DNA of 64,000 nucleotides, from the NCBI RefSeq assembly GCF_007828865.1, contig NZ_VIVK01000001.1, forward strand, positions 5,828,001 through 5,892,000, written 5' to 3'. This document shows, piece after piece, positions 32,677-41,023 of the stretch (within the stretch, counting starts at the first letter, position 1; every line of letters starts with the position of its first letter). This stretch comes from Kribbella amoyensis (lineage in GTDB: Bacteria > Actinomycetota > Actinomycetes > Propionibacteriales > Kribbellaceae). A program made the position numbers and the translations under genes. The notes beneath the pieces were generated by a model. That model ran no database searches. It was not told where the DNA came from and saw only the letters and a list, made by a program, of their open reading frames with translations.

Positions 32677-34197
32677 ATGAGCTCGCTGACGCCTGAGTCA
32701 GCCACGCCCGGTTCCGCCCGTCCCCAGCCGGCCGACGACCTCACCTCGGTCCTCGCCGCGCTCCGGTCGCCCCGCCGGCTGCGGACGGAGGTCCTCGGCG
32801 GACTCGTCGTCGCGCTCGCGCTGATCCCCGAGGCGATCAGCTTCTCGATCATCGCCGGCGTCGATCCCCGGGTCGGGCTGTTCGCGTCGTTCACGATGGC
32901 GGTGTCGATCGCGTTCCTCGGCGGCCGGCCGGCGATGATCTCGGCCGCGACCGGCGCGGTGGCGCTGGTGATGCGGGAGCACGGGTTCGACTACCTGATC
33001 GCGACCGTACTGCTGGCCGGGGTACTGCAGATCGTGCTCGGCCTGCTCGGCGTCGCCCGGCTGATGCGGTTCATCCCGCGGTCGGTGATGGTCGGCTTCG
33101 TCAACGCACTCGCGATCCTCATCTTCCTGGCCCAGCTCCCGCACCTGATCGGCGTCCCGTGGGCGGTCTATCCGCTGGTCGCGGTGGGAATCGCGGCCAT
33201 CGTCCTGCTGCCGAAGCTGACCAGAGCAGTACCGGCTCCGCTGATCGCGATCCTCGGCGTGACCGTGATCGTCGTCGCGACCTCGATCTCCGTGCCGACA
33301 GTGAGCGACGAGGGCCGGCTCCCGGACAGCCTGCCCGCGCTCTTCCGGCCCGACGTCCCGCTGAGCCTGGAGACGCTGCGCATCATCGCCCCGTACGCCG
33401 TGGGGATGGCGCTGGTCGGCCTGCTCGAATCGTTGATGACCGCCAAGCTCGTCGACGACGTGACCGACACCCCGTCGGCCAAGACCCGGGAAGCCTGGGG
33501 CCAGGGCGCGTCGAACGTGATCACCGGCCTGTTCGGCGGGATGGGCGGCTGCGCGATGATCGGCCAGACCATGATCAACGTGAAGGCGTCGGGATCACGG
33601 ACCCGGATCTCCACCTTCCTGGCCGGGCTGTTCCTGCTGGTCCTGGTGGTCGGTCTCGGCGACCTGGTCGGCGAGATCCCGATGGCGGCACTGGTCGCCG
33701 TGATGGTGATGGTGTCGGTCGGGACGTTCGACTGGCACAGCATCCGGCCGCGGACCCTGCGCCGGATGCCGCGCAGCGAGACCGTGGTGATGCTGTCGAC
33801 CGTCGTCGTGGTCGTCATCACGCACAACCTCGCGATCGGCGTGGTCGTCGGCGTCCTGGTCGCGTCGGTGCTGTTCGCCCGCCGGGTCGCCCACTTCACC
33901 ACCGTCACCGAGGTCGCCCATCCCGACGAGGACACCAAGGTGTACGCGGTGACCGGCGCGCTGTTCTTTGCCTCCAGCAATGACCTGGTGCATCAGTTCG
34001 ACTATCGCGGCGACCCGGCCAAGGTGGTCATCGACCTCAGCGGCTCGCACATCTGGGACGCCTCCACGGTCGCGACCCTGGACGCGATCACCACCAAGTA
34101 CGAGCGCTACGGCAAACAGGCCACCATCATCGGCCTCAACCAAGCCAGCGCCGAACGCCACGAACGCCTCGCCGGCACCCTCAACCAGAACCACTAG
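32677..34197 (+). CDS. SulP family anion transporter
   Basis: 506 residues: a SulP membrane domain with about 11-14 segments (GLVVALALIPEAISFSIIAGVDPRVGLFAS is the diagnostic first block) and a C-terminal STAS domain (about 420-506; KVVIDLSGSHIWDASTVATLD). It could carry sulfate, bicarbonate or another anion; sulfate would suit the assimilation operon 13 kb away, but carbonic-anhydrase-linked bicarbonate carriers look alike. ATG 32677 follows CTGGAG. A TAGAAT at 32557-32562 may be the -10, giving a leader of about 110 nt with GC-rich stems. Confidence 0.88.
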   Translation: MSSLTPESATPGSARPQPADDLTSVLAALRSPRRLRTEVLGGLVVALALIPEAISFSIIAGVDPRVGLFASFTMAVSIAFLGGRPAMISAATGAVALVMREHGFDYLIATVLLAGVLQIVLGLLGVARLMRFIPRSVMVGFVNALAILIFLAQLPHLIGVPWAVYPLVAVGIAAIVLLPKLTRAVPAPLIAILGVTVIVVATSISVPTVSDEGRLPDSLPALFRPDVPLSLETLRIIAPYAVGMALVGLLESLMTAKLVDDVTDTPSAKTREAWGQGASNVITGLFGGMGGCAMIGQTMINVKASGSRTRISTFLAGLFLLVLVVGLGDLVGEIPMAALVAVMVMVSVGTFDWHSIRPRTLRRMPRSETVVMLSTVVVVVITHNLAIGVVVGVLVASVLFARRVAHFTTVTEVAHPDEDTKVYAVTGALFFASSNDLVHQFDYRGDPAKVVIDLSGSHIWDASTVATLDAITTKYERYGKQATIIGLNQASAERHERLAGTLNQNH

Positions 34198-34205
34198 CCA
34201 AGTGC

Positions 34206-34985
34206 TCAGCCCCAGGTGAGGGGGTCGAGGAGGAGGTAGAAGGCGAGCTTGGCGGGGTCGGCGTCGGGATGGCCGTACGCCTTGAGGAACGGGGCCGGGT
34301 CGGCGTTCCACTCGTCGCGGAGCTGGGTCGTGACGAGGGCGAGGTCGGTGTACCGGTCGGCGGTGCCCAGGCGGCCGAGGTCGATGAGGCCGGTCGGGGC
34401 CAGGGTCTCGGGGTCGACGAAGAGGTTCGGCAGGCAGGCGTCGCCGTGGCAGACGACGAGGTCCGCGGACTCGCGCATCCGCGGTAGGTCCGCCTGGATC
34501 CGGGCCAGCAGGTCCTCGGGGCGTTCCGCGCGCCACTCGTCGTTGAGGAAGTCGGGGTTCACGGCGCCCCGGCGTACGACGTCCTCGGCCTGACGGACCA
34601 CGTCGGTCAGCGGGCGGGTGAACGGGCAGTCCGCGGGATCCAGATCGTGCAGGGCCCGGAGTACGCCGGCCAGCTGCTCGGTCGCGCGATCGTACGCGGA
34701 GGCCGGCAGGTCGGCGGCGGCAACGCCCGGCACCGCGGTCGTCACGAGACACGCGCCCGCGTCGGTCTCGATCCAGTCCGCGACCGTTGCGCCCGGCAAC
34801 CCGGTTCCGGCCAGCCAGACGATCCGGTCGCGCTCGTCCCTCAGCTCACCGACTCCGGCAAGGTCGGCACATTTCGCGTATTCGGCACCGTCCGCGCGCC
34901 GGTACACGTCCGCGTCGGACTCGCCGATCTCCACCGGCTCCCACTCACCACTCGGCAGCATCCCAGCGTTCGTCACCGGGCCCAT
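34206..34985 (-). CDS. APH(3'')/APH(3')-like aminoglycoside phosphotransferase
   Basis: 259 residues. VVCHGDACLPNLFVDPETL and TGLIDLGRLGTADRYTDLAL strongly resemble streptomycin 3''-phosphotransferases, and the N-terminal WEPVEIGESDADVYRRADG and LVTTAVPGVAAADL agree with APH(3') folds. Among the kinase-fold proteins in this window it is the only one with clear resistance-enzyme similarity. ATG 34985 is the longest start; GTG four codons in and ATG nine codons in are alternatives. Intrinsic chromosomal resistance genes of this type are common in soil actinobacteria. Confidence 0.82.
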   Translation of the reverse strand: MGPVTNAGMLPSGEWEPVEIGESDADVYRRADGAEYAKCADLAGVGELRDERDRIVWLAGTGLPGATVADWIETDAGACLVTTAVPGVAAADLPASAYDRATEQLAGVLRALHDLDPADCPFTRPLTDVVRQAEDVVRRGAVNPDFLNDEWRAERPEDLLARIQADLPRMRESADLVVCHGDACLPNLFVDPETLAPTGLIDLGRLGTADRYTDLALVTTQLRDEWNADPAPFLKAYGHPDADPAKLAFYLLLDPLTWG

Positions 34986-35016
34986 TGAAGCAGGCCGGAT
35001 CCCTGGGCCCCATTGA

Positions 35017-35038
35017 GATAGCGTGATATCGTGCTATC
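35017..35038. promoter_or_regulatory. Inverted-repeat operator at the RHH gene
   Basis: GATAGC (35017-35022) and GCTATC (35033-35038) flank a central GATATC, all inside a 22-bp dyad ending one base before ATG 35040. TATCGT (35027-35032), the probable leaderless -10, is inside the dyad. Binding by the encoded RHH protein would shut off its own promoter. Confidence 0.65.
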
Positions 35039-35039
35039 C

Positions 35040-35267
35040 ATGGCCAAGGAAGCGACGAAGAACATCCTGCTGCGCCTGGATCCGGCGCTCGCCGAGCGGT
35101 TGCAGACCATCGCGGAGGTGGAGGGCCGGTCGGTGTCGGACGTCGCCCGCGAGGCGATCGCGGCCCTGGTCGAGCAGCGCCGGACCGACCATCGGTTCCG
35201 CCACCTGCTCGACGAGAACCTCGCCCGGCACGAGCGGACGCTGCGCCGGCTCCGCGAGGACGACTGA
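35040..35267 (+). CDS. Ribbon-helix-helix protein, antitoxin-like
   Basis: 75 residues. KNILLRLDPALAERLQTIAEVEGRS is a textbook RHH strand and first helix, and SVSDVAREAIAALVEQRR the second. The basic C-terminal tail (HRFRHLLDENLARHERTLRRLREDD) is where antitoxins usually bind their toxin. The stop shares one base with the start of the next gene (TGATG), as in toxin-antitoxin pairs. A dyad overlaps the promoter, consistent with autorepression. Confidence 0.82.
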   Translation: MAKEATKNILLRLDPALAERLQTIAEVEGRSVSDVAREAIAALVEQRRTDHRFRHLLDENLARHERTLRRLREDD

Positions 35268-36358
35268 TGCACCACCTCGACCTGTACGACGTCCTCGGGA
35301 TCGCCGCGACCGTGCTCCAGGTCGAGACGGAGGCCGTCATCGCCGGCACCGATCTGGACGCCGTCGGCCGCATCCTCGACTCCGCTCGCGCGGCCGGTGA
35401 CGACTCGGCGGAGCTCCAGCCGGGCGACTACCTGCGGCCGATCGAGCAGGTCTGCGTCGCCGGAGCCGTGGTGTGGACGGGGCTGGTACGCGACCAGCCC
35501 TTTGCCGCGAGCAACCGACGGGTCGCGGTCACGGTGCTGCTGCACCTGGCCGCGCTCAACGACTTCGACCTCGAGCTCGAACCGGTGACCGAGCTCGACG
35601 AACTGATGGACGGCATCCGTTCCGGCGCGGCCGGCGTACCGCACGTCGCCGCGGTGCTGCGGGATCGGATCCGGGAGCGCTCGGCGGCTCGGCCGGAGTC
35701 CGCCGGGACCGGACAGGGGGAAAAGATGTTCGAGAGGTTCAGCGAGTCCGCGCGGAAGGCGATCGTGCTCGCCCAGGAGGAGGCCCGCAGCCTCGCGCAC
35801 AGCTACATCGGGACCGAGCACCTGCTGCTCGGGCTGATCGTGGAAGGCACGAACTCAGCGGCGCGGGCACTCGCGGCCGAGGGGATCTCCGCGACCGCGG
35901 CCCGCACCGTCGTGCTCCAGGTCGTCGGCCGGGGCACGGGCGAACTCAGCGGCCACATCCCCTTCACCCCACGGGCGAAACGGGTCCTCGACCTGACCCA
36001 GGTGGAGGCGCACAAGCTCGGCAGCGACGAGTTCCGGCCGGAGCACCTCCTGCTCGGCCTGCTCGCCGACGGCGAGGGCGTCGCCTATCAGACCCTGGTG
36101 AAACTCGGCGCCGCACCCTTGGTACTCCGGCGCCGTATCACGGCGGACGCGGTCGTCCAGAGCTTCGCCACCGAGCAGGTCGAGCAGGCGAGCACGGGGC
36201 CGTGGACCACGCGGTCACGCGGGCGCCATCTGCTCGCCGAGCTCAAATCCCTGCTCGCCGAGAACGACGAACTCCACGCGAGGATCGACCGGCTCCACGC
36301 CGAGAACAACCGCCTGCGCCGGCTACTCCAATCCCACGACATCGATCCCGACGCCTGA
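35267..36358 (+). CDS. Fusion of degenerate Doc/Fic-like domain, ClpC N-domain and coiled coil
   Basis: 363 residues in three parts. Residues 1-135 align with Doc-type Fic toxins around RDQPFAASNRRVAVTVLLHLAALND; the Fic motif HxFx(D/E)(A/G)N(K/R)R appears as QPFAASNRR (77-85), with the catalytic His and the acidic residue replaced by Gln and Ala. Residues 154-290 are a full ClpC-type N-domain with two repeats (IGTEHLLLGLI, FRPEHLLLGLL). Residues 322-356 form a coiled coil. An in-frame ATG at 35726 (M154) has its own AGGGGGAAAAG, so a Clp-N-only product may also be made. Translationally coupled to the RHH gene. Confidence 0.75.
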   Translation: MHHLDLYDVLGIAATVLQVETEAVIAGTDLDAVGRILDSARAAGDDSAELQPGDYLRPIEQVCVAGAVVWTGLVRDQPFAASNRRVAVTVLLHLAALNDFDLELEPVTELDELMDGIRSGAAGVPHVAAVLRDRIRERSAARPESAGTGQGEKMFERFSESARKAIVLAQEEARSLAHSYIGTEHLLLGLIVEGTNSAARALAAEGISATAARTVVLQVVGRGTGELSGHIPFTPRAKRVLDLTQVEAHKLGSDEFRPEHLLLGLLADGEGVAYQTLVKLGAAPLVLRRRITADAVVQSFATEQVEQASTGPWTTRSRGRHLLAELKSLLAENDELHARIDRLHAENNRLRRLLQSHDIDPDA

Positions 36359-36381
36359 TAAGCAGTGCCGCCCCGCCGACG

Positions 36382-37251
36382 TCAGAGCGCCGCAGCTAGG
36401 CGGGCCTTCTCGGCCTCGACTTCGAAGTCGGCCTTCGGCCACTGCGGGTCGAGCTCGCGAAGCGTCTCCAGCAGCAGCGTCGTGACGGCCCAGTTCCGGT
36501 ACCACTTCCGGTCGCTCGGGATCACGTGCCACGGCGCCGCGTCGGTGTTGCAGCGCTCCAGGACCGCCTCGTACGCCTCGGCGTACGCCGGCCAGAGCTC
36601 GCGCTCGTCGATGTCGGCCGGGTTGTACTTCCAGTGCTTGGTCGGGTCGTCGAGCCGGGCCGCGAGCCGGACCTTCTGCTCCTGCGCGGAGACGTGCAGG
36701 AAACACTTCAGGACATGGACGCCGTTCTCGGCGAGCTCCTGCTCGAAGTCGTTGATCATGCCGTAGCGCCGGTTCCACACCGGCGGCGCGACCAGCTCCC
36801 GCACTCGGGCGATCAGGACGTCCTCGTAGTGCGACCGGTCGAAGATGCCGATTATGCCGCCACCCGGCAACGCCTGCTTGATCCGCCAGAGGAAGCCGCG
36901 CCGCTTCTCCGCGGCCGTCGGCGCCTTGAACGACGTGATCCGCAACCCCTGCGGATCCATCAGCCCCGCGCCGTGCCGGATGACGCCGCCCTTGCCGGAC
37001 GTGTCCATCCCTTGCAGCACGAGCAGCACGGACCGCGTACCCCCCGAGCGCCCCTCGGCGAACAGCCGCTCCTGCCAGTCGGAGACCTCGTCCCCCAACC
37101 CGGCCAGCGCGACCTTGCCGGCCTCCTTGTCCCCCTCGAAGCCGGTCGTGGCGCGCGGATCGAAAGTACTCAGATCCACCGCGCCGAACGGCACCCGCAA
37201 TGCCTCGAGCAACCGACCGGACGAGCCTCCCGCAGCCTTCTTCTTCGCCAT
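36382..37251 (-). CDS. PPK2-family polyphosphate kinase
   Basis: 289 residues. Walker A is QGMDTSGKGG at about 85-94, followed by the lid-like KAPTAAEKRRGFLWRI and the Walker B IFDRSHYEDVLIARV. This single-domain architecture matches enzymes that phosphorylate nucleoside mono- or diphosphates from polyphosphate; the exact class cannot be fixed by eye. Start ATG 37251 (MAKKK) has AGGA 8 nt upstream; an in-frame ATG six codons earlier is possible. Confidence 0.88.
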   Translation of the reverse strand: MAKKKAAGGSSGRLLEALRVPFGAVDLSTFDPRATTGFEGDKEAGKVALAGLGDEVSDWQERLFAEGRSGGTRSVLLVLQGMDTSGKGGVIRHGAGLMDPQGLRITSFKAPTAAEKRRGFLWRIKQALPGGGIIGIFDRSHYEDVLIARVRELVAPPVWNRRYGMINDFEQELAENGVHVLKCFLHVSAQEQKVRLAARLDDPTKHWKYNPADIDERELWPAYAEAYEAVLERCNTDAAPWHVIPSDRKWYRNWAVTTLLLETLRELDPQWPKADFEVEAEKARLAAAL

Positions 37252-37330
37252 TGAGCCATCCTGCCCCATCCCCCGGCAATCCGGCGGAACAGGGCAGGAC
37301 GCGTTTTACGTCAGGACTTGCGAACCGCGA

Positions 37331-38065
37331 TCAGCGCGTGGTGACCGCGCTGGCGAGGTCCCAGCTGATCGAGGTCGAGTACAGCGCGAACCGGTAGTCC
37401 CGGGTCTTGCTGTACCGGTAGGCCATCGAGACCTCACCCTTGCTGTTCGTCCACACCCCGGCCTTCAGCGTCTTCCACTGGGTCGTGCCGCGCTCCCGGA
37501 ACTGGAAGACGCCGGCGGCGGACCGCTTGAAGTAGGTGTTGTTCGAGACCGAGTACAGCAGCGAAGTGCCCTTCAGGGTCACCACGTCACCGGTCCGCGC
37601 GGACGAGATCCACGCACCGGCGGCGAGCTTGACGGTCACCGGCACGCTGTTCTGGGTGTTCTCGGTGTCGTCCGGGTTGATGCTGCCGACGCCGGCGAAG
37701 GTCATGTTGCCGATCGCGTGGTTGGCCGGCACGTACCAGCTGCCGTCCCCGAAATCGGGGTCGGTCCGGTCGAACAGGATCCCGTTCACGTCACCCTTGC
37801 TCGGGTGCCGCAGCAACCAGCCCGACACCGAGTCGGGGTTGGTGCAGGTGCCGGTGAGCTTGCCCTGCAGGTACAGCTCCGGGCGGCCGATCGCCACCCG
37901 GGTCGGCACCGACAGGTTGCAGGTGCCGGCCGCCTGCCTCGCGGAGGCCTCGCCCTTCAGGCTCGGCGGCATGACCGGACCGGGCCGGGCCGCCGAGGCG
38001 GACAGCGGTGCGACGGCCGCGAGGCCGATCACGGCAACCGCCGCCGTCAGAGTACGTCGAATCAT
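37331..38065 (-). CDS. Secreted protein of unknown function, tandem paralog 1
   Basis: 244 residues with a Sec signal peptide (RRTLTAAVAVIGLAAVAPLSASA, cleavage near 27). Two cysteines (in GTCNLSVP and GTCTNP) probably form a disulfide. The C-terminal ~100 residues, from VKLAAGAWISSARTGDVV through YFKRSAAGVFQFRERGTT to YRYSKTRDYRFALYST, recur closely in the next gene. The N-terminal half, with VPTRVAIGRPELYLQGKL, is more divergent. It resembles repeat-type beta-sandwich wall-associated proteins; no catalytic motif is visible. Confidence 0.75.
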   Translation of the reverse strand: MIRRTLTAAVAVIGLAAVAPLSASAARPGPVMPPSLKGEASARQAAGTCNLSVPTRVAIGRPELYLQGKLTGTCTNPDSVSGWLLRHPSKGDVNGILFDRTDPDFGDGSWYVPANHAIGNMTFAGVGSINPDDTENTQNSVPVTVKLAAGAWISSARTGDVVTLKGTSLLYSVSNNTYFKRSAAGVFQFRERGTTQWKTLKAGVWTNSKGEVSMAYRYSKTRDYRFALYSTSISWDLASAVTTR

Positions 38066-38159
38066 TGGTCGTAGTGCTCCTTACAGTGTCTTGCGCGACG
38101 GCACTGGGACCCCCCTCAGCACCACAGGTCGCGCGATCTTATCTGGACCTGGGGTCGCT

Positions 38160-38825
38160 TCAGCGCGTGGTGGTCGCGCTGCCGAGATCCCAGCTGATCG
38201 GGGTGGAGTACAGGGCGAAGCGGTAGTCCCGGGTCTTGCTGTACCGGTAGCTCATCGAGACGGTGCCGGCCGAGCTGGTGCGGACGGACTTGAGGTTCTT
38301 CCAGGTGGTCGTACCGCGCTCGCGGTACTGGAAGACGCCGGCCGCGGACCGCTTGAAGTACGACTGCGACGTCGGCGAGTAGAGCAGCGAGGTACCGGTC
38401 AGGGTGACGACGTCAGCCTTGCGGGACGACGCGATCCACGCACCGGCAGCTAGGCGAACGTCCGAGACGACCGTGTTCTGCGACTGCGAGTTGAAGGCAC
38501 CGTCGTAGGCGCCGCTAGGGCGCCACGTGTGCTGGCCGATCGTGTGGAAGTCGTACACGTCCCACATGTCGCTGGACGTGTTGTCGAAGAACGCGGTGTC
38601 CTGCAGGCCACGGCTCGGGTGGTACAGGTCCCACGCGGCCCAGCCGCCGGCCGTGCAGGGGCCGCTCATGGTCAGCCGCAGGCCGATGTACGGGCGGCCG
38701 ATGGCGACGCGGGTGGGGGCGTGCAGGACGCAGGTTCCGGTGGTCTGGGCCTGGGCTGCCGGGAGCGGGGCGACCGTCAGGCAGCCGGCGGCGGCCAGCA
38801 GCAGGATCGCGACGCGGCGAAGCAT
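38160..38825 (-). CDS. Secreted protein of unknown function, tandem paralog 2
   Basis: 221 residues with signal peptide (RRVAILLLAAAGCLTVAPLPAAQA). It shares with the neighbour the GTCxLxxPTRVAIGRP opening, the paired cysteines, the VRLAAGAWIASSRKADVV stretch and the same C-terminal block ending ISWDLGSATTTR. Start ATG 38825 follows GAGAGGA. The 94-bp gap to paralog 1 suggests local duplication. The role is unknown; co-secretion as related surface or matrix proteins is plausible. Confidence 0.75.
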   Translation of the reverse strand: MLRRVAILLLAAAGCLTVAPLPAAQAQTTGTCVLHAPTRVAIGRPYIGLRLTMSGPCTAGGWAAWDLYHPSRGLQDTAFFDNTSSDMWDVYDFHTIGQHTWRPSGAYDGAFNSQSQNTVVSDVRLAAGAWIASSRKADVVTLTGTSLLYSPTSQSYFKRSAAGVFQYRERGTTTWKNLKSVRTSSAGTVSMSYRYSKTRDYRFALYSTPISWDLGSATTTR

Positions 38826-38933
38826 TTCGGGAGGTTCCTCTCGGAGGTGTGGCCGCGGGGTGGTCACCCTGCGCAGCGGAAGACGAGAGAAAACTACTCA
38901 GCGTGTTCGGGACCGGGGTAGGGACTTTGGACC

Positions 38934-39956
38934 CTAATCGATCCCGATGTTGTCCATACCAGTTCGGGACAGCGCGATCAGGCGGGACAGGGCGCGGAGG
39001 TACTTCTTCCGGTAGCCGCCCTTGAGCATCGCCGGCGAGAACATCCGGTCGAGCGGGACGCCGCTGGTGAGGACCGGGATGTCCCGGTCGTACATCCGGT
39101 CGGCCAGGACGACCAGCCGGAGCGCGATGTTCTCGTCGGTGAGCTCGCGGACGTCGGTGATGCCGACCGTCTCGACGCCGTCGAGGAAGGCGCCGTACTT
39201 GCTCGGATGCAGCTCGCCCAGGTGCCGGTACAGGTCGACGAAGTGGTCGCAGGAGGCGTTCGGACGGTTGCCCGCGGCCAGTTCCACCTGGTCGTCGGTC
39301 CACGGCTCGGGGGCGACCGGGACGCCACGGTGCCGGTAGTCGGGGCCGTCGATCCGGCGGACCTCGAAGTGCCCGGCCAGGCCCTGGATCTCGCGGAGGA
39401 AGTCGACCGCCTGGAAGCGGCCCTCGCCGAGCTTGTCGGGCAGCGTGTTCGAGGTCGCCGCGAGCTGGACACCGGCTTCGACCAGCTGGTTCAGCAGCCG
39501 GGAGATGAGGACCGTGTCCCCCGGGTCGTCCAGCTCGAACTCGTCCACGCAGATCACCCGGTATCGCGCCAGCGCCTCGACGGCCGCGCGCATCCCGAGG
39601 GCGCCGACCAGGTTGGTCAGCTCGACGAACGTGCAGTACATCTTCGGGCCGGACGCGACGTGCCAGAGCGAGGCGAGCAGATGGGTCTTGCCGACGCCGA
39701 AGCCGCCGTCCAGGTAGATCCCGGGCAGCCCGGCCGGTACGGACTTGCGGCGCCACCAGGACTTCTGCGGGCGGGGCTTCGCGAGCTCCTCGCCTCGGGC
39801 GACGAGGGCGGCGAGCGCCTCGGTCTGACTCGGCTCGGCGGGATCCGGGCGGTACGTCTCGAACCGCACCGGGGCGAACCGCGGCGGCGGGACACACTCC
39901 GAGAGCAACCGGTCCGGCCCGACCTCCGGCCACCGCTCAGTCAGACGGATCGGCAT
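38934..39956 (-). CDS. zapE: ZapE/AFG1-like ATPase
   Basis: 340 residues. Walker A is LDGGFGVGKTHLLASLW at about 80-96, Walker B RVICVDEFELDDPGD, followed by a sensor TSNTLPDKLGEGRF; this is the AFG1/ZapE fold. In Proteobacteria ZapE modulates FtsZ rings, and in mitochondria AFG1 assists proteostasis; the actinobacterial role is not known to me. TAGGGT lies 6 nt before ATG 39956, suggesting a leaderless start. Confidence 0.88.
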   Translation of the reverse strand: MPIRLTERWPEVGPDRLLSECVPPPRFAPVRFETYRPDPAEPSQTEALAALVARGEELAKPRPQKSWWRRKSVPAGLPGIYLDGGFGVGKTHLLASLWHVASGPKMYCTFVELTNLVGALGMRAAVEALARYRVICVDEFELDDPGDTVLISRLLNQLVEAGVQLAATSNTLPDKLGEGRFQAVDFLREIQGLAGHFEVRRIDGPDYRHRGVPVAPEPWTDDQVELAAGNRPNASCDHFVDLYRHLGELHPSKYGAFLDGVETVGITDVRELTDENIALRLVVLADRMYDRDIPVLTSGVPLDRMFSPAMLKGGYRKKYLRALSRLIALSRTGMDNIGID

Positions 39957-40054
39957 GGCCCAACCCTACGACGCCGGCTCGTACTCCCAGTCACCCCGTC
40001 CTGCGCCGTCCACCGCCATCCGGACGGCTTCGGCTTCGCGACGCGGTCCGGGAG

Positions 40055-41023
40055 ATGATCGAGGGCGTGAACCGGATAACCCCTGCAAGTCCCGACTGGG
40101 TCCGCCCCCTCGGGACCACCGGCCTGACCGTTTCCGCCGTCTGCGCGGGCGGCGCCATCCTCGCCGGCATGCCGGCCCTCTTCGGGTACGACGTGACCCG
40201 GGCCGAGGCGGGTGCCGTGATCGACCGGGTGCTGGACGGCCCGCTGCGCTGGATCGACACCTCGAACGGGTACGGCGACGGCGAGAGCGAGCTGCGGATC
40301 GGCCAGACGATTGCGGCCCGTGGTGGCCTGCCCGACGGCTTCCTGGTCGCCACCAAGGTGGACCCGAAGGGCCGCGACTACTCCGGCGCCCGGGTCCGGG
40401 CGAGTGTTGCCGAGAGCAAGGAACGCCTCGGGCTCGACCAGTTGCCGCTGGTCTACCTGCACGACCCGGAGCCGCACGACTTCGACTCCATGCGGGACGC
40501 CGTGGACACGCTGATGCGGCTGCGCGACGAGGGCGAGATCGGCCACGTCGGGCTGGCCGGCGGCAAGGTGCGGGAGCTCGCGCGGTACCTCGACCTCGGC
40601 GGTTTCGAGGTGCTGCTCGTCCACAACCGGTGGACCCTCGTCGACCACAGTGCGGAGGCGCTGATCGAGAAAGCGCTCGCCTCCGACATCGCGGTGATCA
40701 ACGCGGCGATCTACGGCGGCGGCATCCTGGCGAACCCGACCGGCTCGGCCAAGTACGGGTACCGCGACGCCCCGGCCGCGACGCTGGAGGCGGTGGCCGC
40801 GATGGACAAGGCGTGCCAGGAGTACGGCATCGACCTCGCTACGGCGGCGCTGCAGCACTCGGTGAACGACCCGCGGATCACCGGCACCGTGATCGGATTC
40901 AGCAAGCCCGGCCGGGTGGACCAGCTGGTCGCGTCGCTGGAGACCGAGATCCCCGAGGATCTGCTCGACCGGCTCGCCGAGCTGATGCCGGACCGCCGGT
41001 ACTGGCTGGAGGGCGACAAGTGA
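40055..41023 (+). CDS. Aldo/keto reductase family protein
   Basis: 322 residues (318 if GTG 40067 is used; ATG 40055 has GGGAG too close for it). The barrel shows DTSNGYGDGESE (catalytic Asp and Tyr), FLVATKVDPKG (Lys) and VYLHDPEPH (His), and TVIGFSKPGRVDQL in the coenzyme phosphate site. Members reduce sugars or related aldehydes, or act as L-fucose/galactose dehydrogenases, which would fit the GH1 glycosidase encoded directly downstream with a 4-bp overlap. Confidence 0.85.
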   Translation: MIEGVNRITPASPDWVRPLGTTGLTVSAVCAGGAILAGMPALFGYDVTRAEAGAVIDRVLDGPLRWIDTSNGYGDGESELRIGQTIAARGGLPDGFLVATKVDPKGRDYSGARVRASVAESKERLGLDQLPLVYLHDPEPHDFDSMRDAVDTLMRLRDEGEIGHVGLAGGKVRELARYLDLGGFEVLLVHNRWTLVDHSAEALIEKALASDIAVINAAIYGGGILANPTGSAKYGYRDAPAATLEAVAAMDKACQEYGIDLATAALQHSVNDPRITGTVIGFSKPGRVDQLVASLETEIPEDLLDRLAELMPDRRYWLEGDK

